The notes under the pieces were generated by a model. That model had not been told where the DNA came from, ran no database searches, and saw nothing but the letters and a program-made list of their open reading frames with translations. A stretch of 64,000 nt of DNA from the NCBI GenBank assembly GCA_963669295.1, contig OY769938.1:3596001-3660000 (forward strand), written 5' to 3'. The stretch comes from G963669295 sp963669295 (GTDB lineage: Bacteria > Bacteroidota > Bacteroidia > Flavobacteriales_D > CALLUQ01). The position numbers were made by a program, and so were the translations under genes. Below, piece by piece: positions 10,425 through 20,208 of this stretch. Within the stretch, counting starts at the first letter, position 1, and every line of letters begins with the position of its first letter.

Positions 10425-13400
10425 ATGAGAGTTTTTACAATGCATCATTATTTGCTCCAAATGTGGAATAAGCGGTTGTTGTGTGCTGTATTAGCAATTG
10501 TAGGAATGGGATGTGGGGAAGAGGAAGCAGTAGTACCGGATGCTCCAGCAACTACGCAAGCAACAGCACAACCGTTATTTGAAACGGTGCCTTCAAGCCA
10601 GAGTGGCATTCATTTTACGAACATCATTCAAGAAAATTCCCGACTGAGTTATTACAACTACATGCACCTCTACATTGGAGGGGGAGTAGCCATTGGTGAT
10701 TTAGACAACGACAACTTGCCCGATCTTTACTTTTCAGGCAACCTGGTGAGCAACAAGCTGTACCGAAATACGGGTGGCATGACTTTTCAAGACATCACCC
10801 ATGCCAGTGGTACAGGCGCTGGAGCTGGATTTTACCTCGGCACCACCATGGCCGATGTGAATGGCGACGGCTGGCTCGATATCTACGTATGTCGTTCTGG
10901 TCCGGCAGGCGATACCCATCAGCCCAATTTATTATACATCAACAATGGCAACCTTACCTTTACAGAAAGTGCTGCTGCCTACGGATTGGATGATGCTGGC
11001 CATTCTACGCAAGCATGTTTCTTTGATTACGACCTCGACGGTGATTTAGATGCATATGTGGTGAATACCCCCATCGACTTTTCGATGACTTACACCATTA
11101 TGAATATCGATGAAATTGCTGATTTAGCCAATATTGATGCCCTGGGAGCATCCGACAAATTGTACCGCAATGATGGCAGCACGTTTACCGATGTAACGGA
11201 AGATGCGGGCATCCCAAAAGATATTTTCTTCGGACTCAATGCTTCGGTAGGCGATATCAACAACGACCGCTGGCCCGACATTTATGTGTGTAACGACTTT
11301 GCAGGCCCTGATCGGTTTTACCTGAACAATGGTAACGGTACCTTTACCGAACAAATTGAAACCACCTTTGGGCATACCAGCTTTTTTAGCATGGGTTCGG
11401 AGATGGCCGACATGAACAACGACGGTTATTTAGACTTGATGGTGATGGAAATGCTGCCCGAAGATTATAAGCGTTCCAAAACCTCCATGACCATGATCGA
11501 CCGTTACCAGGTGCGCGACATGGTAGCGGCAGGATACCATTGGCAATACATGCACAACATGTATCAGAAGAACAATGGATACTTTGAAAAAGGAACCCCA
11601 TGGTTCAGTGAAATCAGTCAGTATGCAGGGCTCGATAAAACCGATTGGAGTTGGTCGTGTACTGCTGGTGATTTTGACCACAATGGCTATCAAGATTTGT
11701 ATGTTACCAATGGTATTTTGCGCGAAGTGACCAATGTGGATGCCATTCAGCAACATACCGCGGCATTGGCGCAACTTACGGAAGCGGACTTTAATGACCA
11801 CAACATTCAGCAGTTGCGGGAGTTGTTTCCTTCGGTAAAAATCAAAAACTACGTGTTCAGCAATGAAGATGGGCTACGATTCAGTAATAACAGTGATGCC
11901 TGGCTTACTGCTCCCGAAAGTTTTAGCAATGGTGCTGCCACAGCAGATTTGGATGGGGATGGCGACCTGGACTTGATTTGCAGTAACATCAACGACGAGG
12001 CCTTTGTGTTGGAAAATACCACCAACCAATCTGCTCCCTTTTTCAAAGTAAAACTACAAGGCAATACCCTTAACACGTTTGGTGTTGGTGCGCGGGTATA
12101 CCTTTATGCCAATGGTCAACGTATGATGCGTGAAGTAGCAGTAAACAGGGGCTACCTATCAGCCTCCGATCAGGTATTGCATTTTGGACTGGCGGATGCG
12201 CAGCAAGTAGATTCATTACGCGTAATATGGCCTGATGGTAAAACACAAGCCATGGCCAACCTGGCCAACAACCAGTTTTTGATACTGGAACAGGCACAAG
12301 CTATCACTGTGTTTAATCCAGCATTACCCCAAACAACCGTTTTTAAAGCAGCACCCAACCTGTTGCAATCGAATACAACCCACCTGGAAGTACCTTTTGA
12401 TGATTATACCAAACAGGTATTGTTGCCTCATCGTTTGTCGGCAGAAGGACCTTGCCTGGCCACTGCCGATGTAAATGGAGATGGGTTGGAAGATTTTATC
12501 GTAGGAGGAGCACATCAACAAGCCGCTACCTTATATATACAAGCTACTGATGGCACTTTTAGCCGTAGGGCTGTGGCTGCTTTTCAACAAGACCGGCAGT
12601 ACGAAGATGTGGATGCTGCCTTTTTTGATGCCGATGGCGATGGCGATCAAGACCTTTACCTGATGAGTGGCAGCTATGAGTTTGATGAAGGGGATGCCAA
12701 CTTGCAGGACCGACTTTACCTAAATGATGGCAGTGGGCAATTTACGCGTGCTGCGAAAGCGATTCCTGTACTTCAACATGTAGGAGGAAGTGTGGTACCC
12801 TTTGATGTTGATGGTGATGGCGATCAGGATCTTTTTGTGGGCAATAGGGTGATTCCTGGCAGGTATCCTTTTGCACCCAAAAGCTATTTACTCATTAACG
12901 AGCAAGGAATATTTAGCGACCAAACACAGCAATTGGCGCCGGCATTACAAACAGTGGGGATGATTACCGATGCCATTGCTTCTGATTACGATAGCGATGG
13001 TGATGCTGATTTGGTGATTGTTGGCGAGTGGATGCCCCTTACTTTTTTTGAAAATAACAATGGCCAATTCACCAATGTTACTGCCCACCTTGAACTGGAA
13101 ACCACCAGCGGTTGGTGGAACACCATTGTTGAAGCCGACCTGAACAGCGATGGAAAGCCCGACTATGTAGCAGGTAATTTAGGATTGAACTATAAGCATC
13201 ACGCCAGTAAGGAAAAACCATTGCACGTATATGCCAGCGATTTCGACAACAATACCACTTGCGACATTATGTTGGCCAAAGATGTTGCAGGGCGTGAAGT
13301 GCCTGTGCGGGGTAAAATGTGCACCACTGAGCAGATGCCCTTTGTAGGAGAGAAATTCCCCACATTTGAAGGATTTGCCAATACCGACATTTCAGGCATC

Positions 13401-13817
13401 CTGGGTTCCGATTTACAACATGCGTTGCACTTACAAGCTTATTGTTTCGAACACAGCATCATCATGAACAAGGGCGATGGTTTTGCTGTTACCGCACTTC
13501 CGGCAACCACACAGCTATCAGTAGTCAATGCCATCGTATGGAAAGATTTTGATGGGGATCACATCAACGACCTCTTACTTGCGGGCAATAAATATGGATC
13601 GGAAGTAGAAACGAGTCGGGCTGATGCAGGAGTAGGTATCTTTTTGAAAGGAACAGCCCAGGGCGATTTTCTACCGACCACCATTACTGAAAGTGGCTTC
13701 TTTGCGCCAGGTGATGTGAAATCATTAGTAGCATTGCCCGTAGCATCGGGGTGGGCTATTATTGTTGGGGCAAACAATGGGGTGTTAAAGGGGTATCGTA
13801 CCGTGCCAGCGATGTAG
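10425..13817 (+). CDS. VCBS/FG-GAP repeat lipoprotein with ASPIC/UnbV domain
   Basis: 1,130 residues. The N-terminal hydrophobic stretch ends in a lipobox (VGMGC), so it is probably a lipoprotein; the true start may be a later ATG (10440 or 10461). About 13 calcium-binding-type DxDxDGxxD loops are visible (DLDNDNLPDLY, DVNGDGWLDIY, DMNNDGYLDLM, DADGDGDQDLY, DVDGDGDQDLF), typical of FG-GAP/VCBS beta-propellers. A central segment (VRVIWPDGKTQ-like, here SLRVIWPDGKTQAM) matches the ASPIC/UnbV module of CRTAC1-like proteins. In Bacteroidota such proteins are cell-surface and often accompany SusC/SusD pairs, but none is adjacent here. Role unknown; carbohydrate or protein binding at the surface is an inference. 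It converges on the next gene with a single base between the stops. Confidence 0.9.
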   Translation: MRVFTMHHYLLQMWNKRLLCAVLAIVGMGCGEEEAVVPDAPATTQATAQPLFETVPSSQSGIHFTNIIQENSRLSYYNYMHLYIGGGVAIGDLDNDNLPDLYFSGNLVSNKLYRNTGGMTFQDITHASGTGAGAGFYLGTTMADVNGDGWLDIYVCRSGPAGDTHQPNLLYINNGNLTFTESAAAYGLDDAGHSTQACFFDYDLDGDLDAYVVNTPIDFSMTYTIMNIDEIADLANIDALGASDKLYRNDGSTFTDVTEDAGIPKDIFFGLNASVGDINNDRWPDIYVCNDFAGPDRFYLNNGNGTFTEQIETTFGHTSFFSMGSEMADMNNDGYLDLMVMEMLPEDYKRSKTSMTMIDRYQVRDMVAAGYHWQYMHNMYQKNNGYFEKGTPWFSEISQYAGLDKTDWSWSCTAGDFDHNGYQDLYVTNGILREVTNVDAIQQHTAALAQLTEADFNDHNIQQLRELFPSVKIKNYVFSNEDGLRFSNNSDAWLTAPESFSNGAATADLDGDGDLDLICSNINDEAFVLENTTNQSAPFFKVKLQGNTLNTFGVGARVYLYANGQRMMREVAVNRGYLSASDQVLHFGLADAQQVDSLRVIWPDGKTQAMANLANNQFLILEQAQAITVFNPALPQTTVFKAAPNLLQSNTTHLEVPFDDYTKQVLLPHRLSAEGPCLATADVNGDGLEDFIVGGAHQQAATLYIQATDGTFSRRAVAAFQQDRQYEDVDAAFFDADGDGDQDLYLMSGSYEFDEGDANLQDRLYLNDGSGQFTRAAKAIPVLQHVGGSVVPFDVDGDGDQDLFVGNRVIPGRYPFAPKSYLLINEQGIFSDQTQQLAPALQTVGMITDAIASDYDSDGDADLVIVGEWMPLTFFENNNGQFTNVTAHLELETTSGWWNTIVEADLNSDGKPDYVAGNLGLNYKHHASKEKPLHVYASDFDNNTTCDIMLAKDVAGREVPVRGKMCTTEQMPFVGEKFPTFEGFANTDISGILGSDLQHALHLQAYCFEHSIIMNKGDGFAVTALPATTQLSVVNAIVWKDFDGDHINDLLLAGNKYGSEVETSRADAGVGIFLKGTAQGDFLPTTITESGFFAPGDVKSLVALPVASGWAIIVGANNGVLKGYRTVPAM

Positions 13818-13818
13818 G

Positions 13819-14967
13819 TTAAACACACAAGTAAGGGTTGGTCCACCCGTGCTTTTGCGTGTCTGCTAATTGTGTTAGCCGTGCTTCTAACCCTTCACCT
13901 TCTTCCAATTGTTGTACTTCTTTAAGTTGAAGTATTCCTTCATTGGATACCACTTCTAGCAAATAATGATCAGTGATTGTGCGTTGTGTTGTTGCATCCA
14001 TTTTTAAAGTACCCCGAGGCGAATTTATGGCAACAGTTGCAAGCGCACTGCTGAAAGCTTTGGGTTTAAATTTTTCAAGTCCGGCATCTCGATAGGCTTG
14101 ATGCAACAGCAAGGCAGCTTCATAACCCAACAGCGAAAAAGCAGAAGGAAGATCTTCAAACTCATCGTCGTACTGTGTTACAAACTGTTGGTTGGCAGCC
14201 AACGAAAGTCCCGAATACCAGGAAGTACTGGTTAAGGTACCTACAGCAGCAACATTGAGTTGGGGCAATAAATCTTCTGCCACACTGTAAAAAGAAGCAG
14301 CTACGGTAGCATTTTCATTCAACTGATGTTGGGCACAACGCTCAAAAAACTCCAGGGCATGCTGCCCCGAGTAAGCGGCCTGTATTACTTTTGGTTGCAA
14401 TTCTTTTACAAAGTTTACCAGGGTCATTTCATCGCCAGGAAGTGGATTAAAGGTTTTGATGTAATTGGCTAGTGGGGTGGCTTCTCCTACCAGTTTTAGT
14501 CCCTCTTGAAAGGCCATGGTGAAATCGTAGCCCCCTTCATAATACTCAGAAGCTACCAGGTATTGATCACCTACTTGTTGCCCCACATATTTCCCAAGGA
14601 GCCACATCGATTGCCATTGATCCAGCCCATTAAAGAAAAGAAAGGGGGATGGTTCAATGCCTACCGGTAATTTTCCGCCGATGTTGGTAACGATAAGTGG
14701 CAAACGGTTTTCCTCCGTGAATGTGGCCATGTCATCTAGCGCAGGTGTTTCTGCAAATCCAACGATGGCATCCACCTGGTGTTGCAATTGCATGGCATGG
14801 CAAACATCTTTAAAACCATCGCGGAATTGCCCGGAGGCAAGTGTTTGTATTACGATTTCAATAGTGCGATTTGGAAAAGTAGCATCTCCAAAACGAAAGC
14901 CATTAACAAAGTCTTTGCCCAATCTGGGGTATAGCTTGGATTGAGGCACCAGCACACCTACTTTCAT
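13819..14967 (-). CDS. Leaderless periplasmic-binding-like protein (Peripla_BP_6 type)
   Basis: 382 residues. The fold signature is that of branched-chain amino-acid binding proteins: MKVGVLVPQSKLYPRLGKDF at the start, then DAIVGFAETPALDDMATF and RLPLIVTNIGG, with a second lobe further on (FSLLGYEAALLLHQAY). The beta-strand of the first lobe begins at the initiator Met, so there is no signal peptide or lipobox and the protein should be cytoplasmic, unlike true ABC importer receptors. No ABC permease or ATPase is near. It is downstream of, and in the same direction as, two tail-collar genes, but a putative terminator lies between (15007-15033). A cytosolic ligand sensor is one possibility; an alternative is a start site missed upstream, which the sequence does not favour. 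Confidence 0.8.
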   Translation of the reverse strand: MKVGVLVPQSKLYPRLGKDFVNGFRFGDATFPNRTIEIVIQTLASGQFRDGFKDVCHAMQLQHQVDAIVGFAETPALDDMATFTEENRLPLIVTNIGGKLPVGIEPSPFLFFNGLDQWQSMWLLGKYVGQQVGDQYLVASEYYEGGYDFTMAFQEGLKLVGEATPLANYIKTFNPLPGDEMTLVNFVKELQPKVIQAAYSGQHALEFFERCAQHQLNENATVAASFYSVAEDLLPQLNVAAVGTLTSTSWYSGLSLAANQQFVTQYDDEFEDLPSAFSLLGYEAALLLHQAYRDAGLEKFKPKAFSSALATVAINSPRGTLKMDATTQRTITDHYLLEVVSNEGILQLKEVQQLEEGEGLEARLTQLADTQKHGWTNPYLCV

Positions 14968-15006
14968 TGTTGTGGTAGTTTAATATGAAACGAACAGTAA
15001 AAAGGA

Positions 15007-15033
15007 AAAGGGGAAACAAATTGCTTCCCCTTT
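15007..15033 (-). terminator. Putative terminator after the tail-collar gene pair
   Basis: Inverted repeat AAAGGGGAA / TTCCCCTTT with a 9-nt loop, followed on the reverse strand by TTCCTTTTT. It lies 21 bp beyond the stop of the second tail-collar gene and 40 bp before the binding-like gene. Confidence 0.55.
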
Positions 15034-15054
15034 AATATGTATAGTATATAACTA

Positions 15055-15630
15055 TTAGTTGCGTGATGGGAATACCCCTTGCATGCAAATGATGTAGTTA
15101 ACACCCAACCATGGTTGCATGTTGTTAACGCTTTGGCCACCACCAGTGTTGCCTACGGTAACAGTAACACCATCGGCTGCTCCGAAGTCATTTTGGCTGG
15201 CACTCCAACCATTTGCAGCTACGGTTCCACCGGCACCACCACCACTGGTAACACGTCCGTTGGCAAGTGCGGCATAGTTACTCTTTGGATCAGAGCTATC
15301 TGCGGGGTTGGTATTGACCTTTAATTTACCTACAGCACTGTGGTTGTGCGAAGGTATTTGCGTAACATTTAGGGTATTGGTTTCACTACCGCCTTTTTGG
15401 CCTAGCCTTCTGCTGGATAACCCTGGGCCGTTGCCTGGGTGTACCATTACGCGGCCTCTTAAATCAGGCAATGCAAAAGTGGTTCTTCCGTCGCCACCGT
15501 AAATGGTACCGATAATTGAGAATAAGGCTGTGTTTGACGAAATGGGTAATAATTGACCATCGCAAAAAGCCCATGCGCGTGGTGCAAAGTTGCCTGCAAA
15601 TCCACGCACTTCTCCGATCATTCCTTCCAT
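15055..15630 (-). CDS. Phage tail-collar domain protein (MdpB-like), copy 2
   Basis: 191 residues beginning MEGMIGEVRGFAGNFAPRAW, with CDGQLLPISSNTALFSIIG and YGGDGRTTFALPDLRGRV, the hallmark of the tail-collar domain, and a C-terminal NNMQPWLGVNYIICMQG motif. Bacterial members are often named microcystin-dependent protein (MdpB). No signal peptide is present. It is a tandem paralogue of the gene 38 bp upstream, the same length and most residues identical. No other phage structural genes are nearby, so this is not a prophage remnant by context. Function in the host is not established; a fibre or receptor-like trimer is an inference from the fold. Confidence 0.92.
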   Translation of the reverse strand: MEGMIGEVRGFAGNFAPRAWAFCDGQLLPISSNTALFSIIGTIYGGDGRTTFALPDLRGRVMVHPGNGPGLSSRRLGQKGGSETNTLNVTQIPSHNHSAVGKLKVNTNPADSSDPKSNYAALANGRVTSGGGAGGTVAANGWSASQNDFGAADGVTVTVGNTGGGQSVNNMQPWLGVNYIICMQGVFPSRN

Positions 15631-15668
15631 AATAATATAGTTTTAAATGTGTTAGTTCAAATAATTAA

Positions 15669-16244
15669 TTAAGGTCTTGAAGGGAATAGCCCTTGCAAGC
15701 AAATGATGTAGTTGATGCCCAACCACGGTTGCATGTTGTTAACGCTTTGGTTGCCACCAGTGTTACCGAAAGTAACAGTAGCACCGTCGTTTGCTCCGAA
15801 GTCATTATGACTGGCACTCCATCCATTGATGGCTACAGTTCCACCAGCACCAGTACCAGAGGTAACACGCCCGTTAGCAAGTGCAGGATAGTTACTTTTT
15901 GGATCAGCACTATCGGCTGCATTGGTATTGATCTTTAATTTACCTACAGCACTGTGACTGTGCGAAGGCAGTTGCGTGGTATTCAGAATGTTGGTTTGAG
16001 AACCGCCTTTTTGTCCTAATCGTCTTGGAGTAAGACCCGGTCCGTTACCAGGGTGAACCTGGGTGCGGCCTCGCAATTCTGGCAAGCCAAAAGTGGTTCG
16101 ACCATCACCACCAAACGTGGTGCCCAAAAGTGAGAATAATGCCTGGTTTTGAGCAATGGGTAACAATTGCCCATCGCAATACGCCCACGCACGTGGTGGG
16201 AAGTTACCGGCAAAACCTCTAACTTCTGCAAGTGTTGGTTCCAT
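15669..16244 (-). CDS. Phage tail-collar domain protein (MdpB-like), copy 1
   Basis: 191 residues, starting MEPTLAEVRGFAGNFPPRAW, with CDGQLLPIAQNQALFSLLG, FGGDGRTTFGLPELRGR and the terminal NNMQPWLGINYIICLQG. It is the first gene of a two-gene unit with its paralogue 38 bp downstream; the pair clearly arose by duplication. No signal peptide, no transmembrane segment. The upstream 440 bp hold its promoter region. Cellular location and partner are unknown; the neighbouring leaderless binding-like protein may belong to the same functional group (inference). Confidence 0.92.
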   Translation of the reverse strand: MEPTLAEVRGFAGNFPPRAWAYCDGQLLPIAQNQALFSLLGTTFGGDGRTTFGLPELRGRTQVHPGNGPGLTPRRLGQKGGSQTNILNTTQLPSHSHSAVGKLKINTNAADSADPKSNYPALANGRVTSGTGAGGTVAINGWSASHNDFGANDGATVTFGNTGGNQSVNNMQPWLGINYIICLQGLFPSRP

Positions 16245-16684
16245 AAAATTTGGGTTTATAGGGTTAGTAATTCATTTAATTACCCCTATTAAAAATGGAA
16301 GTGTTCTTTGCATGCGCAAAGGCCTTGGTTTTTAGTGGCTATAAACACCCTATTTTTTTAGGGACAGTTAAAGTAGGTAAAATAGAACGAACAAACAAAT
16401 TTCTGCAATGAAACAAGAAGCCCGTATTAGTGTTGCCCCTAGCAATACTGTATGTCGTGTGAAACCAAATGCACACGCTTTCAAAGGATTATCGAAATTC
16501 ATACATCGTTACATCATATATTATTTATCGTTCGTTCATGATTTTTTGATGTAAAACTCCAACTATTTCTATGCAATGAGTAGGCAATAGACTTGTATAA
16601 TATTGCCTCATTTTGGTGGTGAAAACGCGACCTTTATTCCCCTATTGCCCGTATATTGGAAGAAAAACTAAAACTCAATAATCA
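16245..16684. other. Divergent intergenic region
   Basis: 440 bp between the tail-collar pair (reverse) and the PKD/T9SS gene (forward). A short inverted repeat CTTTGC-ATGC-GCAAAG lies at 16306-16321, 62 bp upstream of the tail-collar start, and could be an operator or a chance palindrome. A 48-codon forward ORF (16408-16554) starts ATGAAACAAG but has no recognisable family. The remainder is A+T-rich and should hold two divergent promoters; no confident boxes were identified. Confidence 0.4.
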
Positions 16685-19600
16685 ATGCGCTATCAACATT
16701 TTCTACTCTATTTCCTACTCATCATCCAACCCTTTTCAAGCTCTATTTTTGCACAATCATCCTGCTTACAAGCCTCTTCACAAGAAGAACTCGACATCAA
16801 TAATGTAAGGGCTGTGGTGGGCAATGGCGGCGATTTGTGGTACGACCGCTGTCATAGTACTGCTGGCTATGAAGTGGCACAAGGCGCCAATACCTATACC
16901 ACCTACGCGGGGTCCATGATATTGGGCGGGCGCGATGTAAACAACAGCCTTAAACTGGCCGGGTTTACCTATCGCGGTGCCAGCGAATTTTGGCCCGGGC
17001 CACTGAGCAATACCACTGCTTTAGTAGACGACACTACGTGCAACCTCTACGACCGGCATTGGAAAATAAACCGGTGGCAGGTAGAAGAGTTTGTACAGCG
17101 CTTTGGCGACACTACCTACACTATTCCTGAAGTGATTCTCAACTGGCCGGCACATGGCGATATCAGTAAAAATCAAGACTTTTACCTGGCACCATTTCAC
17201 GATGCCAACAACGATGGGGTATACAACCCTTATGATGGCGATTACCCTGAATTTGATTTGAACAACCAGCTCGGCTGTAACGATAAACTGTTGGGCGACC
17301 AATGCATTTGGTGGATCACCAACGACCGGGGGAACTTACACCTTACTACGGGTACCGATCCCATTGGAGTGGAAGTGCAACACATGGCCTATGCCTATTT
17401 GTCTAACGACGCACTCAACAATACCACCTATTATCATTTTAAGCTCATTAATCGTTCTACGAATACGTTATTGGATACCTACTTCGGCAACTTCATCGAC
17501 AGCGACGTAGGCAACGCCTTCGACGACTTCTTAGGATGCGATGTAACGCGCGGCATGGGCTATACCTATAATGGTGATGCCTACGATGAAGACAACCTTG
17601 GTGCAACGGGTTACCTCGACCACCCTGCAGCGGTGGGCTATGATTATGTACAAGGCCCACTAGCCAATGCCAATGATGGAGTAGATAACGACCACGACGG
17701 CATTATTGATGAAGCCGATGAACAAGTGCACCTTTCAAAATACATGACCTTTAATAATGGTGGAGGGGGCAACCCGGCACAAAGCGCTCCTTATACAGGA
17801 TTAGATTATTACAACTATTTAAGTGGTCACTGGAAAGACAACACCGATTGGGTGTTTGGGGGCTCTGGCCATGTGAGCGACCCCAATGCCAATCCCAACA
17901 TTGCTGCTTGCTACTTTCGCCCTGGGTACTCCGATACTACCCACTTTTGGGGTACAGGAGGTACTGATCCCGGGTACATTTGGACCGAAGAAAATGATGG
18001 AAATATTCCCGGTGATCGTAGAGCCATTCAATCGGTAGGTCCCTTTACGTTTGCTCCTGGTGATGTAGAAGATATTACCCTCGCTGTAACCTACGGTCGC
18101 GATATGAATGGCGACAACTACGATGCGGTAGAGCAATTGCGACTGGCTGACGATATAGCACAACAAGCCTTCGACAATTGCTTTACCAACATCGGGTGTG
18201 TTACCCCCATCAACGACTACTATATATTGTATGGGTCAGACAACAATCCGTTGCAATTCAACTTTGGGTATATGATTGATGCCACTTCATTTGCCTGGGA
18301 CTTTGGCGATGGCACCACCAGTACCGATCGTTTTGTAGGGCATACTTATACCACCTATGGGGTATACGATGTATGTTTAACAGTTACCAGCCCATGTGGA
18401 AACCTTACTATATGCGAAACCATCGATATTCCTCCACACCCCTTCTTGCCCAGCCCGGCCATTACACGTATTGAAGGCGATGGCAATGGTGGACTGTCGG
18501 TAGAATTGGCCGACTCTACTGTAACGGCCATCTTAAACAGCCCTACCTCTATAGTAGATTACCCGACCTATCAACCCAACCATGGGCCGGTAAAAGTATC
18601 GATATACGATAACGACAGCCTCGTAACTGGCACCTATACCATTCAGTTTGATGGGGTAGATTCTACCGCCCACTGGAAGTTATTTTTGCAGGGAGGTACC
18701 GACACAGTATATGCCGATACTACCATTGCTTACCTCAACCATCAATACATTCCGCAATGGGGATTGGTGGTAAGCATTCAACAGCACTGGTACGATCAAA
18801 TGGCCTCTACCTACATTACTACCCCCATTGAATCGTCGATTGACTTTACCAACAACGCACAACCCTGGCTCACAGGGATAGGCGATCGCGACATGTATGG
18901 GGATGAAGACTGGATACGTGCGGGAGTGGCGGATATCGACTGCGATCCTTTCAGTTATCCTCCACCCATGGTAGATCCATGCGAGCACAACGACTATATA
19001 GGGCAGGACCATAACCAATTGTATGAAACATTGGCAGGAGGCACCTGGGCACCGTATCGATTGATGGGCTATAAGCCGCACGACCCATTGTCTATCACCT
19101 ATTCCTCTACAGTTGGGATGAATCCGCTCAGCAACCTACAAAGTGTTGACGTGGTGTTTACCAACGATCAAAATTTATGGACACGCTGTGCGGTATTGGA
19201 GATGCAAGAAAACTCCAGCTTGTCGGAAGGCAATGTCAATAAAATGGAATTGCGCAGTGCTGCTTCGGTAGATAAGAATGGAACCCCTGATGGTACTGGC
19301 AATGGTATGGGATGGTTTCCAGGTTATGCCATTAATGTAGAAACTGGAGAGCGGTTAAACATGGCTTTTGGAGAAGACTCATGGCTTGCCAGTGAAAATG
19401 GAAGAGACATGCAGTGGAACCCTACCGCCAATAAATTTACAGGACTGGGAGAGCCATTGTTTGGCGGCAAACACTATGTTTTTGTATTCAACGAGCAACG
19501 CACCGATTTTGGCGCCAACCGCATGCCGCGTTACGATGAAGGCAATTACCTCGATTCGATGATGCACCTGGGCTATTCATCGAAAATACAGGTGTGGCGT

Positions 19601-20041
19601 TCGGCCATGTGGGTAGGATCACCCATGTTGGAAGCAGGAGAAACGTTGCTTTCTAACGATGCTAAAGTACGCTTACGTGTAAAACGTCCGTACGAAACCT
19701 TTGCCACCACCACTCCGGTGAACAACGAAAATCCATTGTACAATTTCTCTATTGATACCACTTTATTTGTAGGAGTAGGAGCATTGGAGCAACAAATTGC
19801 CACCACATTATACCCTAATCCATTCAAGGAATACACCACCTTGTATTTCACTAACGATAACAACGATCCACACCAACTGGTGGTTTACGATATTGAAGGA
19901 AGAGAAGTTCGTAAGTACGCCGGCATCCGGTCGAATCAAATTACCATTTATAAAGAGCAGCTTGAGCGAGGCATGTATTTTTATCGATTGGTAAATGAAG
20001 CACAACCGGCTCATGCCAGTGGTAAGCTCATTGTTTACTAG
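16685..20041 (+). CDS. Large T9SS-secreted protein with PKD domain
   Basis: 1,118 residues. Signal peptide MRYQHFLLYFLLIIQPFSSS then IFAQ. The first 500 residues are rich in Asp/Asn/Tyr and contain calcium-binding-like stretches (DANNDGVYNPYDGDYPEFD, NDGVDNDHDGIIDEADEQ). A PKD domain follows at about residues 535-590 (SFAWDFGDGTTSTDRF). The C-terminus is a T9SS type-A sorting domain (TLYPNPFKEYTTLYF, ending GKLIVY). It should be exported by the type IX system and anchored or released at the surface. The main body matches a widespread but functionally undefined family of Bacteroidota secreted proteins. Monocistronic: followed by a perfect terminator. Confidence 0.9.
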   Translation: MRYQHFLLYFLLIIQPFSSSIFAQSSCLQASSQEELDINNVRAVVGNGGDLWYDRCHSTAGYEVAQGANTYTTYAGSMILGGRDVNNSLKLAGFTYRGASEFWPGPLSNTTALVDDTTCNLYDRHWKINRWQVEEFVQRFGDTTYTIPEVILNWPAHGDISKNQDFYLAPFHDANNDGVYNPYDGDYPEFDLNNQLGCNDKLLGDQCIWWITNDRGNLHLTTGTDPIGVEVQHMAYAYLSNDALNNTTYYHFKLINRSTNTLLDTYFGNFIDSDVGNAFDDFLGCDVTRGMGYTYNGDAYDEDNLGATGYLDHPAAVGYDYVQGPLANANDGVDNDHDGIIDEADEQVHLSKYMTFNNGGGGNPAQSAPYTGLDYYNYLSGHWKDNTDWVFGGSGHVSDPNANPNIAACYFRPGYSDTTHFWGTGGTDPGYIWTEENDGNIPGDRRAIQSVGPFTFAPGDVEDITLAVTYGRDMNGDNYDAVEQLRLADDIAQQAFDNCFTNIGCVTPINDYYILYGSDNNPLQFNFGYMIDATSFAWDFGDGTTSTDRFVGHTYTTYGVYDVCLTVTSPCGNLTICETIDIPPHPFLPSPAITRIEGDGNGGLSVELADSTVTAILNSPTSIVDYPTYQPNHGPVKVSIYDNDSLVTGTYTIQFDGVDSTAHWKLFLQGGTDTVYADTTIAYLNHQYIPQWGLVVSIQQHWYDQMASTYITTPIESSIDFTNNAQPWLTGIGDRDMYGDEDWIRAGVADIDCDPFSYPPPMVDPCEHNDYIGQDHNQLYETLAGGTWAPYRLMGYKPHDPLSITYSSTVGMNPLSNLQSVDVVFTNDQNLWTRCAVLEMQENSSLSEGNVNKMELRSAASVDKNGTPDGTGNGMGWFPGYAINVETGERLNMAFGEDSWLASENGRDMQWNPTANKFTGLGEPLFGGKHYVFVFNEQRTDFGANRMPRYDEGNYLDSMMHLGYSSKIQVWRSAMWVGSPMLEAGETLLSNDAKVRLRVKRPYETFATTTPVNNENPLYNFSIDTTLFVGVGALEQQIATTLYPNPFKEYTTLYFTNDNNDPHQLVVYDIEGREVRKYAGIRSNQITIYKEQLERGMYFYRLVNEAQPAHASGKLIVY

Positions 20042-20060
20042 TACACGATTCTTGTTAGCA

Positions 20061-20095
20061 AGTAAGCCCGGCACTACTGTAGTGCCGGGCTTACT
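20061..20095 (+). terminator. Terminator after the PKD/T9SS gene
   Basis: Perfect 16-bp stem (AGTAAGCCCGGCACTA and its complement) with a CTG loop, followed by ACTTTTA. It begins 20 bp after the stop codon. Confidence 0.85.
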
Positions 20096-20208
20096 ACTTT
20101 TACCGTTCCAACCAATTATTTAACCATTCATGTAATACTCGCTTTGGCTGGCATGGTTTTTACGTAGGTTTACATTGAATTATAGCATAAACGTTAAAAC
20201 CATCATAC

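Noticed and set aside
15055..16244. Prophage remnant
   Set aside because: Only tail-collar domains present; MdpB-like genes of this kind occur outside prophages, and no integrase, capsid or att site was seen.
16408..16554. 48-codon forward ORF
   Set aside because: No recognisable family, no clear ribosome site, in a promoter region; may be chance.
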